A DNA stretch of 64,000 nt from Vicia villosa (GCF_029867415.1 NC_081183.1:63686336-63750335), one strand, 5' to 3'; positions 43,875 through 56,025 are shown, counted from the first letter of the stretch. Made by a program: numbers and translations. Notes: generated from the letters alone by a model not told the origin.

Positions 43875-46800
43875 TGTTGCACCCCAAAATTTGCCCACTT
43901 ATTTATTTCCCAATTGGCTTTCATATTACATCCATACGCATACCTCATGTAGGTCATTTACACAATACTCTCATGCATATCATTGTTACTGTTCAAGGGA
44001 ATTGACAAAAAAGGAGCTGAGGTTGAGAAAGTTCTTGGTTAAGAAGAATCAGATCTGAGGTCTTATTGAAAAGGATCATCTCCATTGAGTCCTTCTAAAA
44101 TGAGGGTTTCATCATCTCCAGGCCAAAGCTTCGATTAAAAGATACAACCCTTAAGTTCATCAGGCTTTCAAAATTAGGGTTTTGACCAAAGTCAACCCTA
44201 TTAACCTTTTGGTCAGAATTTAATCAGGAGATGATTTTGAGTGTGAAATGTGGTTGTCTTGAAGAAATATTCATTGGGGCTTCTTTGGTCGAAAACTGAT
44301 TGAGAATTATATCGGAAACGGATTAATCGGGGAAATTCATCCGCAATTTGAAAAAAATCAGGAAAAGTTGACTTTTTGGTCAAAATCAAGGTCAACCGTC
44401 AAATATTGACTTTTGGTAGAAAGTCGGTCAAAGAAAGTCAAAGAAATAAATAAAATCAAGGAAATGTCAAAATTACCAAAAATGGAAATTAGTTGAAAAT
44501 GGAATTTGCCATAAATAGAAAGTTTTTACACTTAGAAATTTTTGGAGGATTGGAAATTGGTTGGGCAGCTGACTTCATGGGTGATTTACACGTGGATCAA
44601 GGCTTCAATTCAAGACAAAGTCAACATAAAAAACGTTCATCTCATGGCCCTCTACAATGTTGTAGTTGGGAAGTTTTTCATATGAAGTATGGATCAAAAG
44701 TTATGGAAGAATGAAGTTGGAAAATCATCACTGAATGCAAGACAAATTACCAAGCAAAATTCTGGGCAGCACGCATGCATTTCTACAAACACGTGAAGTG
44801 CAATATTGGAAGCTAGTCTAAGATCATTACAAGCATCCATCAAGTACAAATGTGGTATGCATCTCTTCTCCTACATGCCTTCTAAACAATGAAACAATAA
44901 TCAAGCCATTTGGATGAATATTGAGTCAATCATGAAGCTTCAAAGTCACACCCTCACACTGGTCAAAGCTCCACGTCTGACTGGGCAAAATTTCAGGGCA
45001 CGCGCAAGCAATTTATCGAGCATGTGGTATGCCGTTTGCAAATCGTTTTTCTAGATGCTACGAACACCTCCAGGATCATAATGAAGCATCAACGTGTTCT
45101 ACGCCGCGCCTTCTCTCTATTAAGCAAAGAAACACACCATTTGGATATTTGGTTGACAATTTATAGAGCTCTAAAGTCGCATTCCGGAACGACTTCGTGT
45201 TGGTCGGGCAAGTAGGCCAAAGCTGAGTCACGCACGCGCAGGTTCTCAACAGGAATGATACGACAAGTTCAAAGTCGTTTTTCTCCTACTTTTAGGCATT
45301 AATCCAAGGATCTCCCAACATCAAGATTCTTCTATTATATGTCCTCTTCACAATGCATTTGAGTTTAAAGAAAATGATGAGCCATAGAGAGAAATAAAAG
45401 GACCTGAAGTGACCATGGTGGAGTGATATATAGCATTAGTTCAGGCAAAGAGTGTGTTGCACAACACATTAGCACCACCAATTACTATAAAAGCCCATGC
45501 ACAAAAGCTAAAAAAGGGACACGTGAGAATTTGCTACAAGGGGTAAAACTTGCTCACTAAGTAGAGGGGAGAAAATATACCCTACATGTTCCACACCATA
45601 ACACCATACTCCAATACCTCCCATATATAAACTAAAACCCTGCTTAAAACTCACACTACACATTCATTTTTTCCATTTCCACTCTTTCATCCTCTCATCT
45701 CTTTCGTCACTCTCTTCCCTCTCTCCACCCTCAACCACCATAACAAACTCAAACAACTAACTCCGGCCACCATAACCAACTCTCAACCACCTTCTTCCTT
45801 CAACCACCACAACCTCCTTCTCTATCGTTCTCCACCAAGCTTCATCACTATTGCCGACTCAAATTCGCAGCCATTGCCATTGCTTGTGATCGCCGAATTC
45901 GTAATCTCCTGTCACAGAGTTGTTAAGTCTTCAAGATCTCTCCGAATCTGAGTTTATTTCTCAGATTGAAGAAGCATTTCAAGTGGTTGCGTTATCATCA
46001 TCGTCTCCACCAAGAGCTTCAAGATCCACAGAGTTTTCTTTGATCTTCTTCAATCCGAGAATCATTTAGGTAAGATCTAAATCTTTCTCAGCATATTAGA
46101 GATTCATGACTAGGTTCATATACTTGAGACGGATGTGCGTTGCATATGTTAGGCTTTGCAATTTCTCGATTTCGCTATAGATATATGGTAACTCGCGATT
46201 CTTTGCATTTCGATACCGCACTTGAGTTCTATACGTCATAAGGTTTGTTATGGCGTAACTAGCATTAAGCATGGTGAAATTTATGGAATTAAGGCTTTGA
46301 GTTTGGCCTTCGGTTAAGGCCTTAGAGGTTTCAAATGGAAAAAATAAGGGCAGATTCGGATTCAATGATGAATTCTAAGTCGAATAGTACCGGTCGCGTA
46401 AATTTCTGGGAGTTTTTTTGTTTGGATCCGTTAGGGTTTTCGCCGGAGAAGATGACCGGAGGTTATCTCCGGCCGCCAACTGTTTTTCTTGGTTTTTTGT
46501 TCAGGCGAGTACGTGGCATGCCTTGATTAGTCCTTTTACCATGCATTTGGTTCTTTTGTTTTATTACAGTGATTGATACGTGAGGTGGCGCTCCATGATT
46601 CGTTGGTGCACTATTTTTGTCCTTATCTGCTTTAAATTTTTGGTGACCTATTGATGCCCAGTTCTGTCACGTATAAGAAACTATTTGTTAATAATTGTGT
46701 GTCACATTGAATAATTGGAAGGGGAATGATAGTAAAAAACATAATAAGATGATATATGAGGACTGTGGCCACGAATTGGTATTGATACTTGGGCCTATTC

Positions 46801-48188
46801 TATTTTACTGATCTCACACTCCATTTGCTCATGCTATTTCGTGTTTGTTTGTTTGGGCCTTACCGCCACTGCTTTCCCCACCCCTTGAATCAGGCCCAGT
46901 TTTACTCATAACATGGAATAAGTTCATTTCTGTTTTAATAATACACCCCCTGTTGACAGATTAAATAAAATGCAAAATTAGTTTCTTTTATTTTATTTTC
47001 CTTTTGTTTGTTAATTCATCTTTGCTTGAATAAAATGATAAAAAAAATAGTTTCTAACCAATTAGAATTTTTAGAATTTCATAGATTTTATTTTAGAATT
47101 TACTTGTTTTGTTTGCCATTTTTCTCTAGCTTTTGATTGGTTCACTAATAGATAATAAATAATAGCTTTTAGCTTTAATTTTTCAAAAATATTTCTAAAC
47201 ATGAATAAAATACAATTGCTTGTGAATATTTTCATGGTTATTTTAGATTTTATTTCCTTCTTTTTGTGAATATTTTCATATTTTGAGAAATACCAAAGAT
47301 ATCCCTAGTTGCTAAAGTTGACTTTAGTCAACTTAAACAACTTTCTTCTTAGTATTCCCCTTAGATGCTAGTTTAGATCTTAAATAGGATTAGAATGACA
47401 ATTAGATTAGAAAATAGGTTAGTCCCTTTTTTTTCCATTCTTTTTTCTTTTCAACACTAAAACATCTAATAAATACTCAAAGTAAAATCCCTTTAAAAAA
47501 TACAAAGAAAACATCTAAAACATTAATAAAAAGTGAAAATCATTAAAAAGGGAATGGAAGCTTGAATCTCCCTTGCTTTAGGGAATCATTCGAGTGCTTG
47601 GATCTCCCTTGCTTTAGGGAACCATTCGAGCGTAAGTTCCCAACGTTAAAAGACACAAACTAAAGAGTAACTCGAGTTTCCCTTGCCTTAGGGATTTCCT
47701 CAAAACACTCAAACTCTCTCTCTTCTCTCCTTTCTTAAGGGCATTGTTATCTCCGCTCTATTGCATCCTAGGCCGTCCCCTTATGCAAGAGCGTGAGCGT
47801 TAACTCCGCCTAACTAAAAAACACAAAAACAAACAAAAACATGTGAGCCGAGCTACGGTAACTCTGATTCCTGAAAAGGATACGTAGGCAGCGGGGTAGG
47901 GCCCGTGCGAGTACAATTCTTTCTTTTCCCTACATTTTGCATTCATTCACATATAGACATAGACATAGTATAAACCCTTTGGATAGAAACAAACATAGGT
48001 GGATACCATCAAGTACGATGGGCGTGAGGGGTGCTAACACCTTCCCCTTGCGTAACCGACTCCCGTGCCTAGATTCTCTGGTCGAAAGACCTTGTTCTTA
48101 TTCTGAGTTAGGTTTCCTGGTATTCCTTTCCCTTGATGGCATAAATATATTAGTGGCGACTCTGATTCCATTTTTCGCGGTAGCGACA
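43875..48188 (+). repeat. 5' LTR of the plus-strand Ogre (4314 bp)
   Basis: TGTTGCACCCCAAAATTTGC...GGTAGCGACA. Holds a TATA box at 45624, a duplicated TCTCCCTTGCTTTAGGGAA block at about 47567 and 47605, and the GGTGCTAACACC block near 48030 followed by CTTCCCCTTGCGTAACC. The ORF at 47937-48356 is LTR sequence read through the primer site, not a gene. Confidence 0.92.
45624..45630 (+). promoter_or_regulatory. TATA box of the plus-strand Ogre LTR
   Basis: TATATAA followed by a CA- and CT-rich leader (ACTCACACTACACATTC). Confidence 0.55.
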
Positions 48189-48190
48189 GC

Positions 48191-48209
48191 TGGCGACTCT
48201 GCTGGGGAC
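48191..48209 (+). other. Primer binding site (tRNA-Arg)
   Basis: TGGCGACTCTGCTGGGGAC two bases after the LTR; complementary to the 3' end of plant tRNA-Arg(ACG). Confidence 0.9.
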
Positions 48210-49049
48210 TACCTAAGCAAATCGATCCTAGCTTTTGTTTATTTTATTTTATTAGGTGTTTATTTGTTTTTTATGTCTATATATTGTATATATGTTTGCA
48301 TGTCTATTTTCTGCTTGCATATCATGTTTATTTCTGCATGCACATCATGCATCTGAACTATATTATGGGTCCCCGTGGGGGCCACATATTTTTCTGCTTT
48401 GTTTTGTAGGTGGGGGGTTTTTGTGAGGTAAAAGGTCCACTACCCAGGCCAGTGACACATAGGATTAGCGTGGATGCTCATGTTGACTCCCGTGGCTCTT
48501 GCTACGATCGAGTTTGACATGGGGTACCACAACTGGGCGAGGTTCTTTCATGGAACACTGTGTCTGGCACGCTTGCTGCCTCAAACACTTTGTACCCCAT
48601 GGAAACTGTAGACCCTAGTGACCATTAGGGACCACCTGTCCGTGTCTAGAATTCATACCCGTGAGTTTGGGGTGGGACAGGATACGACCTTCATCATACC
48701 CTGATTTCCATTTTGCAATCTGAAGCCGGAATTTTGAACCTGTTACATTCAGTGTTACCCAGATATCCAGAGTTGTGAGGGACATTTAGTCTCTCACCAC
48801 GTCACACACATGACACATCGTGCTATTGCATCCACCTCACTTCATTCGTGGAGAATCCTAAAATCTATTTCCAAAAAATAATAATAAACATGTATATACT
48901 TTTTTGCAAAAAAAAAAAAAAAGAAGAAGAAAAGAAAAGAAATAATGAAAAGACTTTAGGATTCTCCCAATGAAATGCATTCCACCATATCATTTAACAT
49001 GCATGTTCATTTATTTTCATGAACTTTTGGCTTTGTCTCCGACCAACAC
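48210..49049 (+). other. Ogre leader
   Basis: 840 bp noncoding leader with a poly-A/GA tract at 48906-48945. It corresponds to 23624-24583 of the minus-strand copy. Confidence 0.65.
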
Positions 49050-50857
49050 ATGGCCCCACCAATGAAGACTGGTAGACGCAACCCCTCTTATTCTTTCCTG
49101 GATCCGAATCTGAATTCCCTTGGGTGTTTAGCAAAGAAGATTACGCCAGATGAGTCAGCCAATTTCCGAGAAAAATATGGGTATATTCTGAGCCTTCTCA
49201 AGATGCCGTTCACCAAGTACGAGCAGGAGGGAGTTCATACTTTGCTTCAGTTCTATAATCCTTCCCTTCGCTGCTTCACGTTCACCGACTACCTTCTGGT
49301 TCCAACATTAGAAGAGTATTCCCTGTTTCTTGGCGTTCCTATAGGAAAATAAGTACCGTACTATGGCACCATGGAAGCTCCTACTTCCTTGGAGATTTCT
49401 AAGGCTCTTTATTTGAGCAAGTCGGTTGTGGAAGCAAATCTCACTAAGAAGGGAGGATATTTTGGTTTTCGCATGGAGTTTCTGGTCAAAAGGGGTTGTG
49501 ATGCTGCTGAAGCAAAATAATGGGACACATTTAGGGCTATCCTGGCTCTAAGTATCTATGGTATCATGATGTTCTCAAACGTTCCTAACTTTGTTGACAT
49601 GAATGCAATTCATATATTCATTCTGCAGAATCCGGTTCCTACACTTTTGAGGGATGTTTATCACTCCATTCATCATAAGAGTAGTCATAAGGGAGGTTTA
49701 GTTAGATTCTGTGCTCCGTTGTTATATCATTGGTTCAGGTCACATTTGCCTGAGCGTGGTGCTTTCGTTGATAATAGGCACACATCTAAGTGGTCTGAGA
49801 GGATTATGGGGCTCAGGGCCAAAGATATTGTCTGGCACAATAGATCTTTAGATAGCATGGAAGTTATTATGAGTTGCGGAAAGTTCAAAAATGTACCTCT
49901 CATGGGTCTTAGAGGTGGAATCAACTATAATCCCGTCCTGGCTAGGAGAACATTTGGATATGCTTTTATCAGTCACCCCCGAGCAGACAGAAATTGCTGA
50001 GAATATTTTCTATCATTCAGCCACCGACAGTGGGCAGATGGCAGAAGCTGTACAAGCTTGGAAGAGTATTTGTTGGAGAGATAAGAAACATTTTGGTCAG
50101 AGAGATTGTGCTACTTACGAGGATTATACTAAGTGGGTCGAATCTGTGGTTGATGCTCAAGGGATGCCTTTCCCTCCTAAAGATCCTTTGTACCCCCCCT
50201 GCTGGTGAGCAACCCAACATTGTCTCCATGCCTCGTTATAACCAAACTGTGGATGAGAATCGAAGATTGACTGAACAGATGGAAACAATGCATGTTAAGA
50301 TGAATACTGCTCGGCAAGAGAAGCTCTCTGCACTGCATAAGTTGAAATTAAGAGAAATAGAGCTCGAAGAATTATATGCTAGAGGGAGCACTTCCCAGAA
50401 GAGGCCGAGGATGACTGTAGGTGCTAAATCTACCGAAACTCAAGAAAAGGAGCTGAAAGAACATTACAAGGCTCAGTTGGCAGATTTGACTGAAAGACTC
50501 CAGAGTCAGACTAAAGAAGCCAATTCAGAAAAGGCTCATCGTAAGAAAGCAGACAAACTCTTGTTGGAACGCCAAGGACAAATAGAGAAATGTTATGAAG
50601 AGATCCGAAAGCTAAAGGGTCAGATAAGAGAAAAAGATCAAGGTAGTGCCCAAGCTCAAGAGGAAGCTAGATATTGGGAGTTGAAGAATCGCCACATGGA
50701 AACAATGCATTTTAGAAAAGACCCGCTGATTCAAGAAATCATTAAGAGGCCAACCGCTGTTGAGACCAAGAAGCTCTTTGAAGAAATGAAGACCTGGAGT
50801 GATAAGAACATTGGAGAAAGCCCTCTCCGTCATATGGACTTGGAGGATCCCGCTTAG
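49050..50857 (+). pseudogene. Ogre ORF1 (unknown function), broken
   Basis: Starts MAPPMKTGRRNPSYSF at ATG 49050. The N-terminal two thirds (VHTLLQFYNPSLRCFTFTDY, LVPTLEEYSLFLGVPI, GLVRFCAPLLYHWFRSHLPE) resemble the ORF1 product encoded ahead of gag in Ogre/Tat elements, a domain also annotated in plant proteins as DUF7745 (from memory). The last ~200 residues form a long charged coiled coil (ENRRLTEQMETMHVKM onward). Stops lie at 49350-49352 and 49518-49520. Frameshifts occur at a C5 run near 49975 and a C7 run near 50192. Its role in the Ogre cycle is not known to me. Confidence 0.75.
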
Positions 50858-51248
50858 TGAGGCTTTGTTATTTGAATCACCACCAGACTTGTTGGATGGG
50901 GTTCCTGGTTACATTTATTTGTTTTGTTGGCTCATGAGAGTGGATTAATTTGTGATTCTGATTATGTCAAGAACTTGGCTACAAATCTAATGAAGTTTTC
51001 TTATTCATCTTGATTATGTTTCAGTCTCTCCTATTATTTTGTGTTGTTGGTTTGAGACAAAGCTAAAGTTTCCTAAAAAAAAAAAACATGACATATCCAT
51101 GCACACATGCACACATGCATTTCATACATCCATATATATGACAGGTGCACCAGATGGTATTCTTGTTTAACTGACCAGGTTTTCTCTTTCAGCAATTGCA
51201 CCTCCACCTACACATCGCTACTACACAAGGGCTAATCATTCACTGCAA
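50858..51248 (+). other. Spacer between ORF1 and gag
   Basis: Noncoding, T-rich, with an A10 run and a CATGCACACATGC repeat near 51090. No ORF. Confidence 0.6.
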
Positions 51249-53127
51249 ATGGATCAGTTAAGGGACGATCTTATCCAGATGAGAACTCAGGTTACTGCTC
51301 AAATGGCTCAGTTCATGGAAGTCATGCAAAGCATGGCCGATCGCCAAGAAGAGCTCAGAATCAGGATGGACACAGTTGCTCAGGTTGTTGCGGACCCCCC
51401 GCAAAGAAATTCTGCTGGTGTTCATGTCAATGGTGAGCCTATGAATGGAGGACCTGGTGTAATTCCTTCTGCTGCTAATCAAGGTAATCCCCGTGTGCCT
51501 CCCCAACCTACTCTTGAAGGACAAACCACACAACAAATCAGAAGGGCTGCTGCTATCCCCGTGTTGGAAGAGGACTGACATGAGGACTTGGTTCCTGAAA
51601 GTGAATGGGGATTTCCACATGATGCTGGAAAGATGTTTAGAGGTCTGGAAGAGAGGATGAGGGAAATGGAAGGCCAAGGACTGGGTATGGATATCAATGA
51701 CTTGGGTTTAGTTCCTGGCGTCCGTGTGCCACCAAAGTTCAAAGTACCTGGTTTTGAGAAATACAAGGGGAATACTTGTCCTAAGACACATGTCCGAGCT
51801 TACTATCGCAAAATGCATGTATATTCTGAGGACGAAGGACTGTTGATGCACTTCTTCCAAGATAGCCTGACTAGGGCATCCTTGGAGTGGTACATGAGGT
51901 TGGAAAGAGCTAGTATCCGAAGTTGGAGAGACCTAGTTGATGCCTTCATAAACCAGTATCAGTATAATGTTGACATGGCACCAAATCGCACTCAGTTACA
52001 AAATCTAGCCCAGAAAGCTAATGAGTCCTTCAAAGAATATGCGCAGAAATGGCGCGAGTTGGGGGCTAGGGTCCAGCCACCTATGTTGGAAAGAGAGATG
52101 ATGGACCTGTTCACCAACACTCTGGAGGGCCAATATTACTCCGCCTGCTCTGCATCCTCAAGTTTTTCCGAGTTGGTTATGATTGGTGAGCGAATTGAAA
52201 GTGGAATTAAGGCTGGTAGAATACAGAATCCAAGTGCTGCTAGTTCCTCCTCTGGGGCAGGGGGGAGAAACCATATAACGGATTTGCTAAGAAGAGAGAG
52301 GGTGAAACGAGTGCTGCTTACCATGGTAAAGGCAAAGGCCATGCTTATCAACAAGTAGCCGCTGTGACCATACCAAATGCTCCTCTTTAACAACAACAAC
52401 TGCAGCAGAGGTATCCTCCGCGTCAGTACTAGCAAAAGCCGAGAGCGCCAAGAAATTTTGATCCCATACCCATGACATATGCACAACTACTTGCTCATCT
52501 TTTACATCATGAGTTGGTGCAACTTCGTACCATGGGCCCTCCACCAGCTAAACTCCCTCCCAACTATGATGCTAGTGCTCACTGTGATTTTCATTCTGGG
52601 GCTGTTGGTCATGATATTGAACATTGCATAGGATTTATGCATAAAGTACAAGATCTGCTTGATTCAAAGGCTATCAAGTTCACCCCTACTCAAGGACCTA
52701 ACGTTGTCCAGAACCCTATGCCTCCCCATGGAACTCATGCTGCAAATGCCATCGAGGTTGTTGAAGATGCTCACTTGGTCAAGGATGTGACCGAATTGGG
52801 CTCTCTGTTGCCATTGTTAAAGACAGAATTATTGAGGATGGGTCTATACTCCGGTTGTGGAGAATTCTGTACTGATTGCATGGTCGCCTCCTCAGTTTGT
52901 GACAAGGTGAAAGATAGGATTCAACAGTTGATGGATAGTGGGTACCTACAGTTTGAGCATGTGCGACATCCAGAGTTAGTCGAGAATGAAATCAATGTGG
53001 TATCCATCCCATATACTCCTGCTAAGATTCCATTTCCTACCAGAGCACCTCCTTTGGTTATTACACTTCCTGGTCCCGTCCCATATACGAGTGAAAAAGC
53101 AATCCCATGGAATTATGGCGGAGAAGT
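51249..53127 (+). pseudogene. Ogre gag, broken and interrupted by a CACTA transposon
   Basis: Starts MDQLRDDLIQMRTQV at ATG 51249 with a short coiled coil. After a TGA at 51576-51578 the same frame gives the retrotransposon Gag capsid region (YYRKMHVYSEDEGLLMHFF, RSWRDLVDAFINQY, ESFKEYAQKWRELGARV). A frameshift at the G6 run near 52260 and stops at 52388-52390 and 52430-52432 follow. A Cys/His motif CDFHSGAVGHDIEHC lies near 52583-52627, with a PMTYAQLL block before it. The frame is cut at 53127 by the CACTA element and resumes at 58981 in register. Confidence 0.85.
53125..53127. repeat. Left target duplication AGT of the CACTA element
   Basis: AGT before CACTAGTAC and again at 58978-58980 after ...CACTAGTG; 3 bp is the length expected for this superfamily. 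Confidence 0.85.
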
Positions 53128-53138
53128 CACTAGTACAA

Positions 53139-53760
53139 AAATGTTAATTTACACCCGTTTTTTATTAAATTTACACCCATTATTTTTAATAAAAATCGGG
53201 TGTATATCCACCGGGTGAGAAATGTCTAACGAATTTACACCCGTTTTTAAAAAGGGTGTAAATACATTCTAGTTTACACCCTATTTTAATAAAATCGAGT
53301 GTAAATACGTTCTTAATTACTCCCCATTTTAAAAATACCGGGTGTAAATACATTCTACGTTACACCCTATTTTAATAAAAATCGGGTGTAATTGAGCGTA
53401 ATTACGTTTATAATTACACCCTGTTTTAATAAAAATCGAGTGTAATTGAGCGTAATTACGTTTATAATTACACCCTGTTTTAATAAAAATCGGGTGTAAT
53501 TGAGCGTAATTACGTTTATAATTACACCCTGTTTTAATAAAAATCGGGTGTAGATACGTTCTTAATTACACCCTATTTTAATAAAAATTGGGCGTAATTA
53601 AGTTCTTAATTACACCCAGTTTTAATAAAAATCGGGTGTAGATATGTTCTTAATTACACACCCTATTTTTATAAAAATCGGGTGTAAATACGTCATTTAT
53701 GAATGAACAATTATATTATATTTAAATCTATTTACACCCTATTTCATATACATCATTTAG
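53139..53760. repeat. Left subterminal repeat array of the CACTA element
   Basis: A dozen or so units pairing ACACCC with GGGTGTAA around TTTTAATAAAAATC. Three units are regular 54-bp tandem copies (ATTACG at 53401, 53455, 53509). Such subterminal repeats are transposase-binding sites in known CACTA elements. Confidence 0.85.
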
Positions 53761-54154
53761 TTATATTTCATATACAATCATAATATTTCAAATACTAAAA
53801 ATTCATACACATAAAAATCATATTTTAACTAAATCATAATATTTTTAAAATTAATCAAAAAGTATACAAAATCATGTATAGTTATAATATTTCAAGTACT
53901 ATAAAACATACACATAAAAATCATATTTTAACTAAGTCATAACACTTTCTATAAGTTTTCTTCTTCTTCTTTGACTTTTGTTTTGACAACATTTCTATGT
54001 CTTTATCCTCTTCAATCATTTGCATTTGATCTTGTAGATTTTACTCCTTAACCTTTTGATTTTCAACCATTTGCAAACACATCAAATTCAATGACCTAAT
54101 AATTTGATTTTAGGTTTATGTTATGGAAATTGAGTAAGGAAAGTGACTAATTAC
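53761..54154. other. CACTA interior, AT-rich noncoding
   Basis: AT-rich with a repeated ATACACATAAAAATCATATTTTAACTAA-type phrase (about 53807 and 53909). A TCTTCTTCTTCTTTGACTT tract lies near 53960. No ORF. Confidence 0.5.
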
Positions 54155-54325
54155 CGAAGGGATGTGATCCGTAGAGGTGGATGGATGATGTGAATCTGAA
54201 ATTCTGGGTTGAGGATTATCGAGAAGCGAATCCATTCTACTACGAAGAGTGCTCCAGAATCGTTTATCGGAAGATGAACTAAATTGCGGAGAAGAAGAAG
54301 AATTAACAACGTTTGTATCATCATC
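54155..54325 (-). pseudogene. Captured gene 1, exon 2 (unknown protein)
   Basis: Acceptor TTACAG at 54326-54331 and donor GTAATT from 54154 downwards frame 57 codons exactly, phase 0 at both ends. The product begins with three Asp, is Ser-rich, then KRFWSTLRSRMDSLLDN and a His/Ser/Thr-rich tail. Family not recognised. It continues exon 1 at 54421-54474. Confidence 0.65.
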
Positions 54326-54420
54326 CTGTAATTGTAACAAGAAAACAACGTTTAAGTTAACAACAAACAACAATTGAGAAAGAAACAAGACATAAGTAAT
54401 AGTGAAGTTTGAGTTCAAAC

Positions 54421-54474
54421 CTGTTTCATGGGCGGAAGAGGAGGAGAAGAAGGTGCGTCGATTGAGGTCGCCAT
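54421..54474 (-). pseudogene. Captured gene 1, exon 1 with start codon
   Basis: ATG at 54474; 18 codons MATSIDAPSSPPLPPMKQ; donor CAG|GTTTGA. The 95-bp intron to exon 2 is AT/T-rich with a good acceptor. About 120 bp upstream on the minus strand is a TATTTAAATAAA motif, so a promoter and leader may have been captured too. Later exons are not found. Confidence 0.65.
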
Positions 54475-54660
54475 AGACAGACAGTGTTTAAGAGTTGAGA
54501 GTGTTTGAGTGTGTGGAAGATAAGGGTTGAATAACGGCTAGTTTTGAAAAGTGAGTTTGCATTGAAGTGAAGCGTCGAGGTTTATTTAAATAGATTAAAT
54601 GTAATGTAACGTTCGGATATTAAATAGTCCTTCACCAGCTAGTGGAGTATCACCAGCAAG
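54475..54660 (-). promoter_or_regulatory. Possible captured promoter and leader of gene 1
   Basis: On the minus strand: AT-rich TATTTAAATAAA near 54585-54596, then a CA/CT-rich leader (TCCACACACTCAAACACTC) to the ATG. Typical of a plant 5' end; activity unknown. Confidence 0.4.
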
Positions 54661-55239
54661 ACTGTGTGAATGAAAACAGGTCCTGTCTGGTGCAAACACC
54701 AAGTAGTCACACCAACTTGAAATGCAGAGCCAAACACTCCCTGAAAATATTTAACAGTGAAGTTTCAGATTCCAAAACAAATACAATACATAGTTAGTAG
54801 CTGTAACTTAAGTACTTAACTTGTTCGTCAATTAAAATATACATTTTCAGAAAATAAATAAGTTTCTGTATATTTTCTTGAGGACTAGTTTGGATGTTTC
54901 CTCTAATATTTAACAACTATTCAAAGGCGCATAATGTTATGGCAATTATGATACCAAGAACTATTAGCTTTATCTTCATATTAGAGCTTACACAATTCTG
55001 TTTCTATTACTGCAAGCACAATATGAACCAAATTCATTGTTTGAAGGTGAAAAAACAGAGAAAAACAATACCATGTCCCGAACATACTAGACCTTACACA
55101 ATCTTACAAAATTTAATGAAACTTTGAAACTGTCTGTAACTATTAGATATAGACAGACTTGCCTTACTAATGATTTATATTTACAAACATATGCATGTCA
55201 AAGGGCACTTCAGCAAATTTGTTTTACCAATGAAACTAG
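54661..55239. other. CACTA interior, noncoding
   Basis: No supported ORF or exon. Might hold intron sequence of a captured gene. Confidence 0.4.
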
Positions 55240-55350
55240 TTTTACACTGACGTCCAATGACAATTCAAAATTGTGATTATTTTTAAATTGTGGTTACAAA
55301 GTGGGCTTACGCGGCAATATCATTAGTTCTCATTGGACGTTGGTGTAAAA
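55240..55350. mobile_element. MITE with about 23-bp terminal inverted repeats
   Basis: TTTACACTGACGTCCAATGA at 55241 is the inverse of TCATTGGACGTTGGTGTAAA at 55330-55349 with a few mismatches. It lies inside the CACTA element, so it was captured with host DNA or inserted later. The target duplication is not clear. Confidence 0.7.
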
Positions 55351-55679
55351 TTATTTTACACCAATAATGCATCTCTATTAAACTCATAAATTATGTAAAA
55401 GATTTTTTAAAATTTGGGAAACCAGCATCCCCGGAATCTCTCTCCTCCCATTAATCTATGTGTAGTGGAAAGTATTTTGATAGCAGAAGAGACTAACGTG
55501 TAGCATTGGTCAAACAACAATCTTCAAGAATATTTAAAAAATAAAAAGAGAACAATATGTTATCATCAAAAGTGTTCTAATTTTTTTGGAATACTTTAAC
55601 TGAAACATATCTGCACCCTACAAAAGATCAAGTTCAATAGGTCAAGACTTTACACTACAGCCTTGTAAAAAAGAATTAC
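55351..55679 (-). other. CACTA interior, probably intron remnant
   Basis: Downstream (minus strand) of the FtsH-like exon at 55680; starts with its donor GTAATT. No further FtsH exon recognised. Confidence 0.4.
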
Positions 55680-55745
55680 CTCTTGAAGTTCATCTACAAC
55701 ATCATCAATTCCAGCCACGTCAGAAAACTTTACTCCAGTTGAACC
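55680..55745 (-). pseudogene. Captured FTSHI1-like gene, exon c (start of AAA domain)
   Basis: Acceptor TTTCAG and donor GAG|GTAATT define 22 codons beginning GSTGVKFSDVAGIDD and ending VVDELQE. This matches the segment just before the Walker A region in plant FtsH homologues, closest in my recollection to the FTSHI1 (ARC1) type with KFxDVAGIDEAVxELQE. The Walker A exon is missing, so no ATPase can be made. Confidence 0.75.
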
Positions 55746-55867
55746 CTGAAAGAATGTTATTCCAAAGCCAGCAACAACTAAGAATGACATTAAAAGACTA
55801 AGACTAGAAAAATAAAAAGATTTTAAGAGTGGAGAGATTAATGTAAAGATGCCTAACACACATAAAC

Positions 55868-55915
55868 ACGAGCTTCAGCTTTTGATAACGAGAAGTTCAT
55901 TCCCTGCCATAGATC
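55868..55915 (-). pseudogene. Captured FTSHI1-like gene, exon b
   Basis: Acceptor ATACAG then DLWQGMNFSLSKAEAR, 16 codons, joining exon d (…RKW) in phase 0. The donor side reads CGTGTTTATG and looks mutated: the Val-Asp expected before GSTG is absent. The protein order (KNFRKW, DLWQG..F, SKAEAR, GSTGVKF) is that of FTSHI1-type proteins. Confidence 0.7.
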
Positions 55916-56025
55916 CTGTATATTGAAGAAATATCTTAGTGTACTTATCAGCCAAATCTATTTAACAAAATTGGCTCAGAAATTCAGGCATAACTTTGAG
56001 TCAATTACTTAGTCGCATCACCTAC

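Noticed and set aside
48191..48209. Possible tRNA-Arg gene piece
   Set aside because: It is the primer binding site, complementary to the tRNA 3' end; no cloverleaf.
47937..48356. ORF of 139 codons with a hydrophobic C-terminus
   Set aside because: It reads through the LTR end and the primer site; hydrophobic residues come from T-rich leader sequence.
54116..54418. 100-codon minus-strand ORF with a hydrophobic start
   Set aside because: The hydrophobic start is the intron between captured exons 54421-54474 and 54155-54325; the splice sites explain the sequence better.
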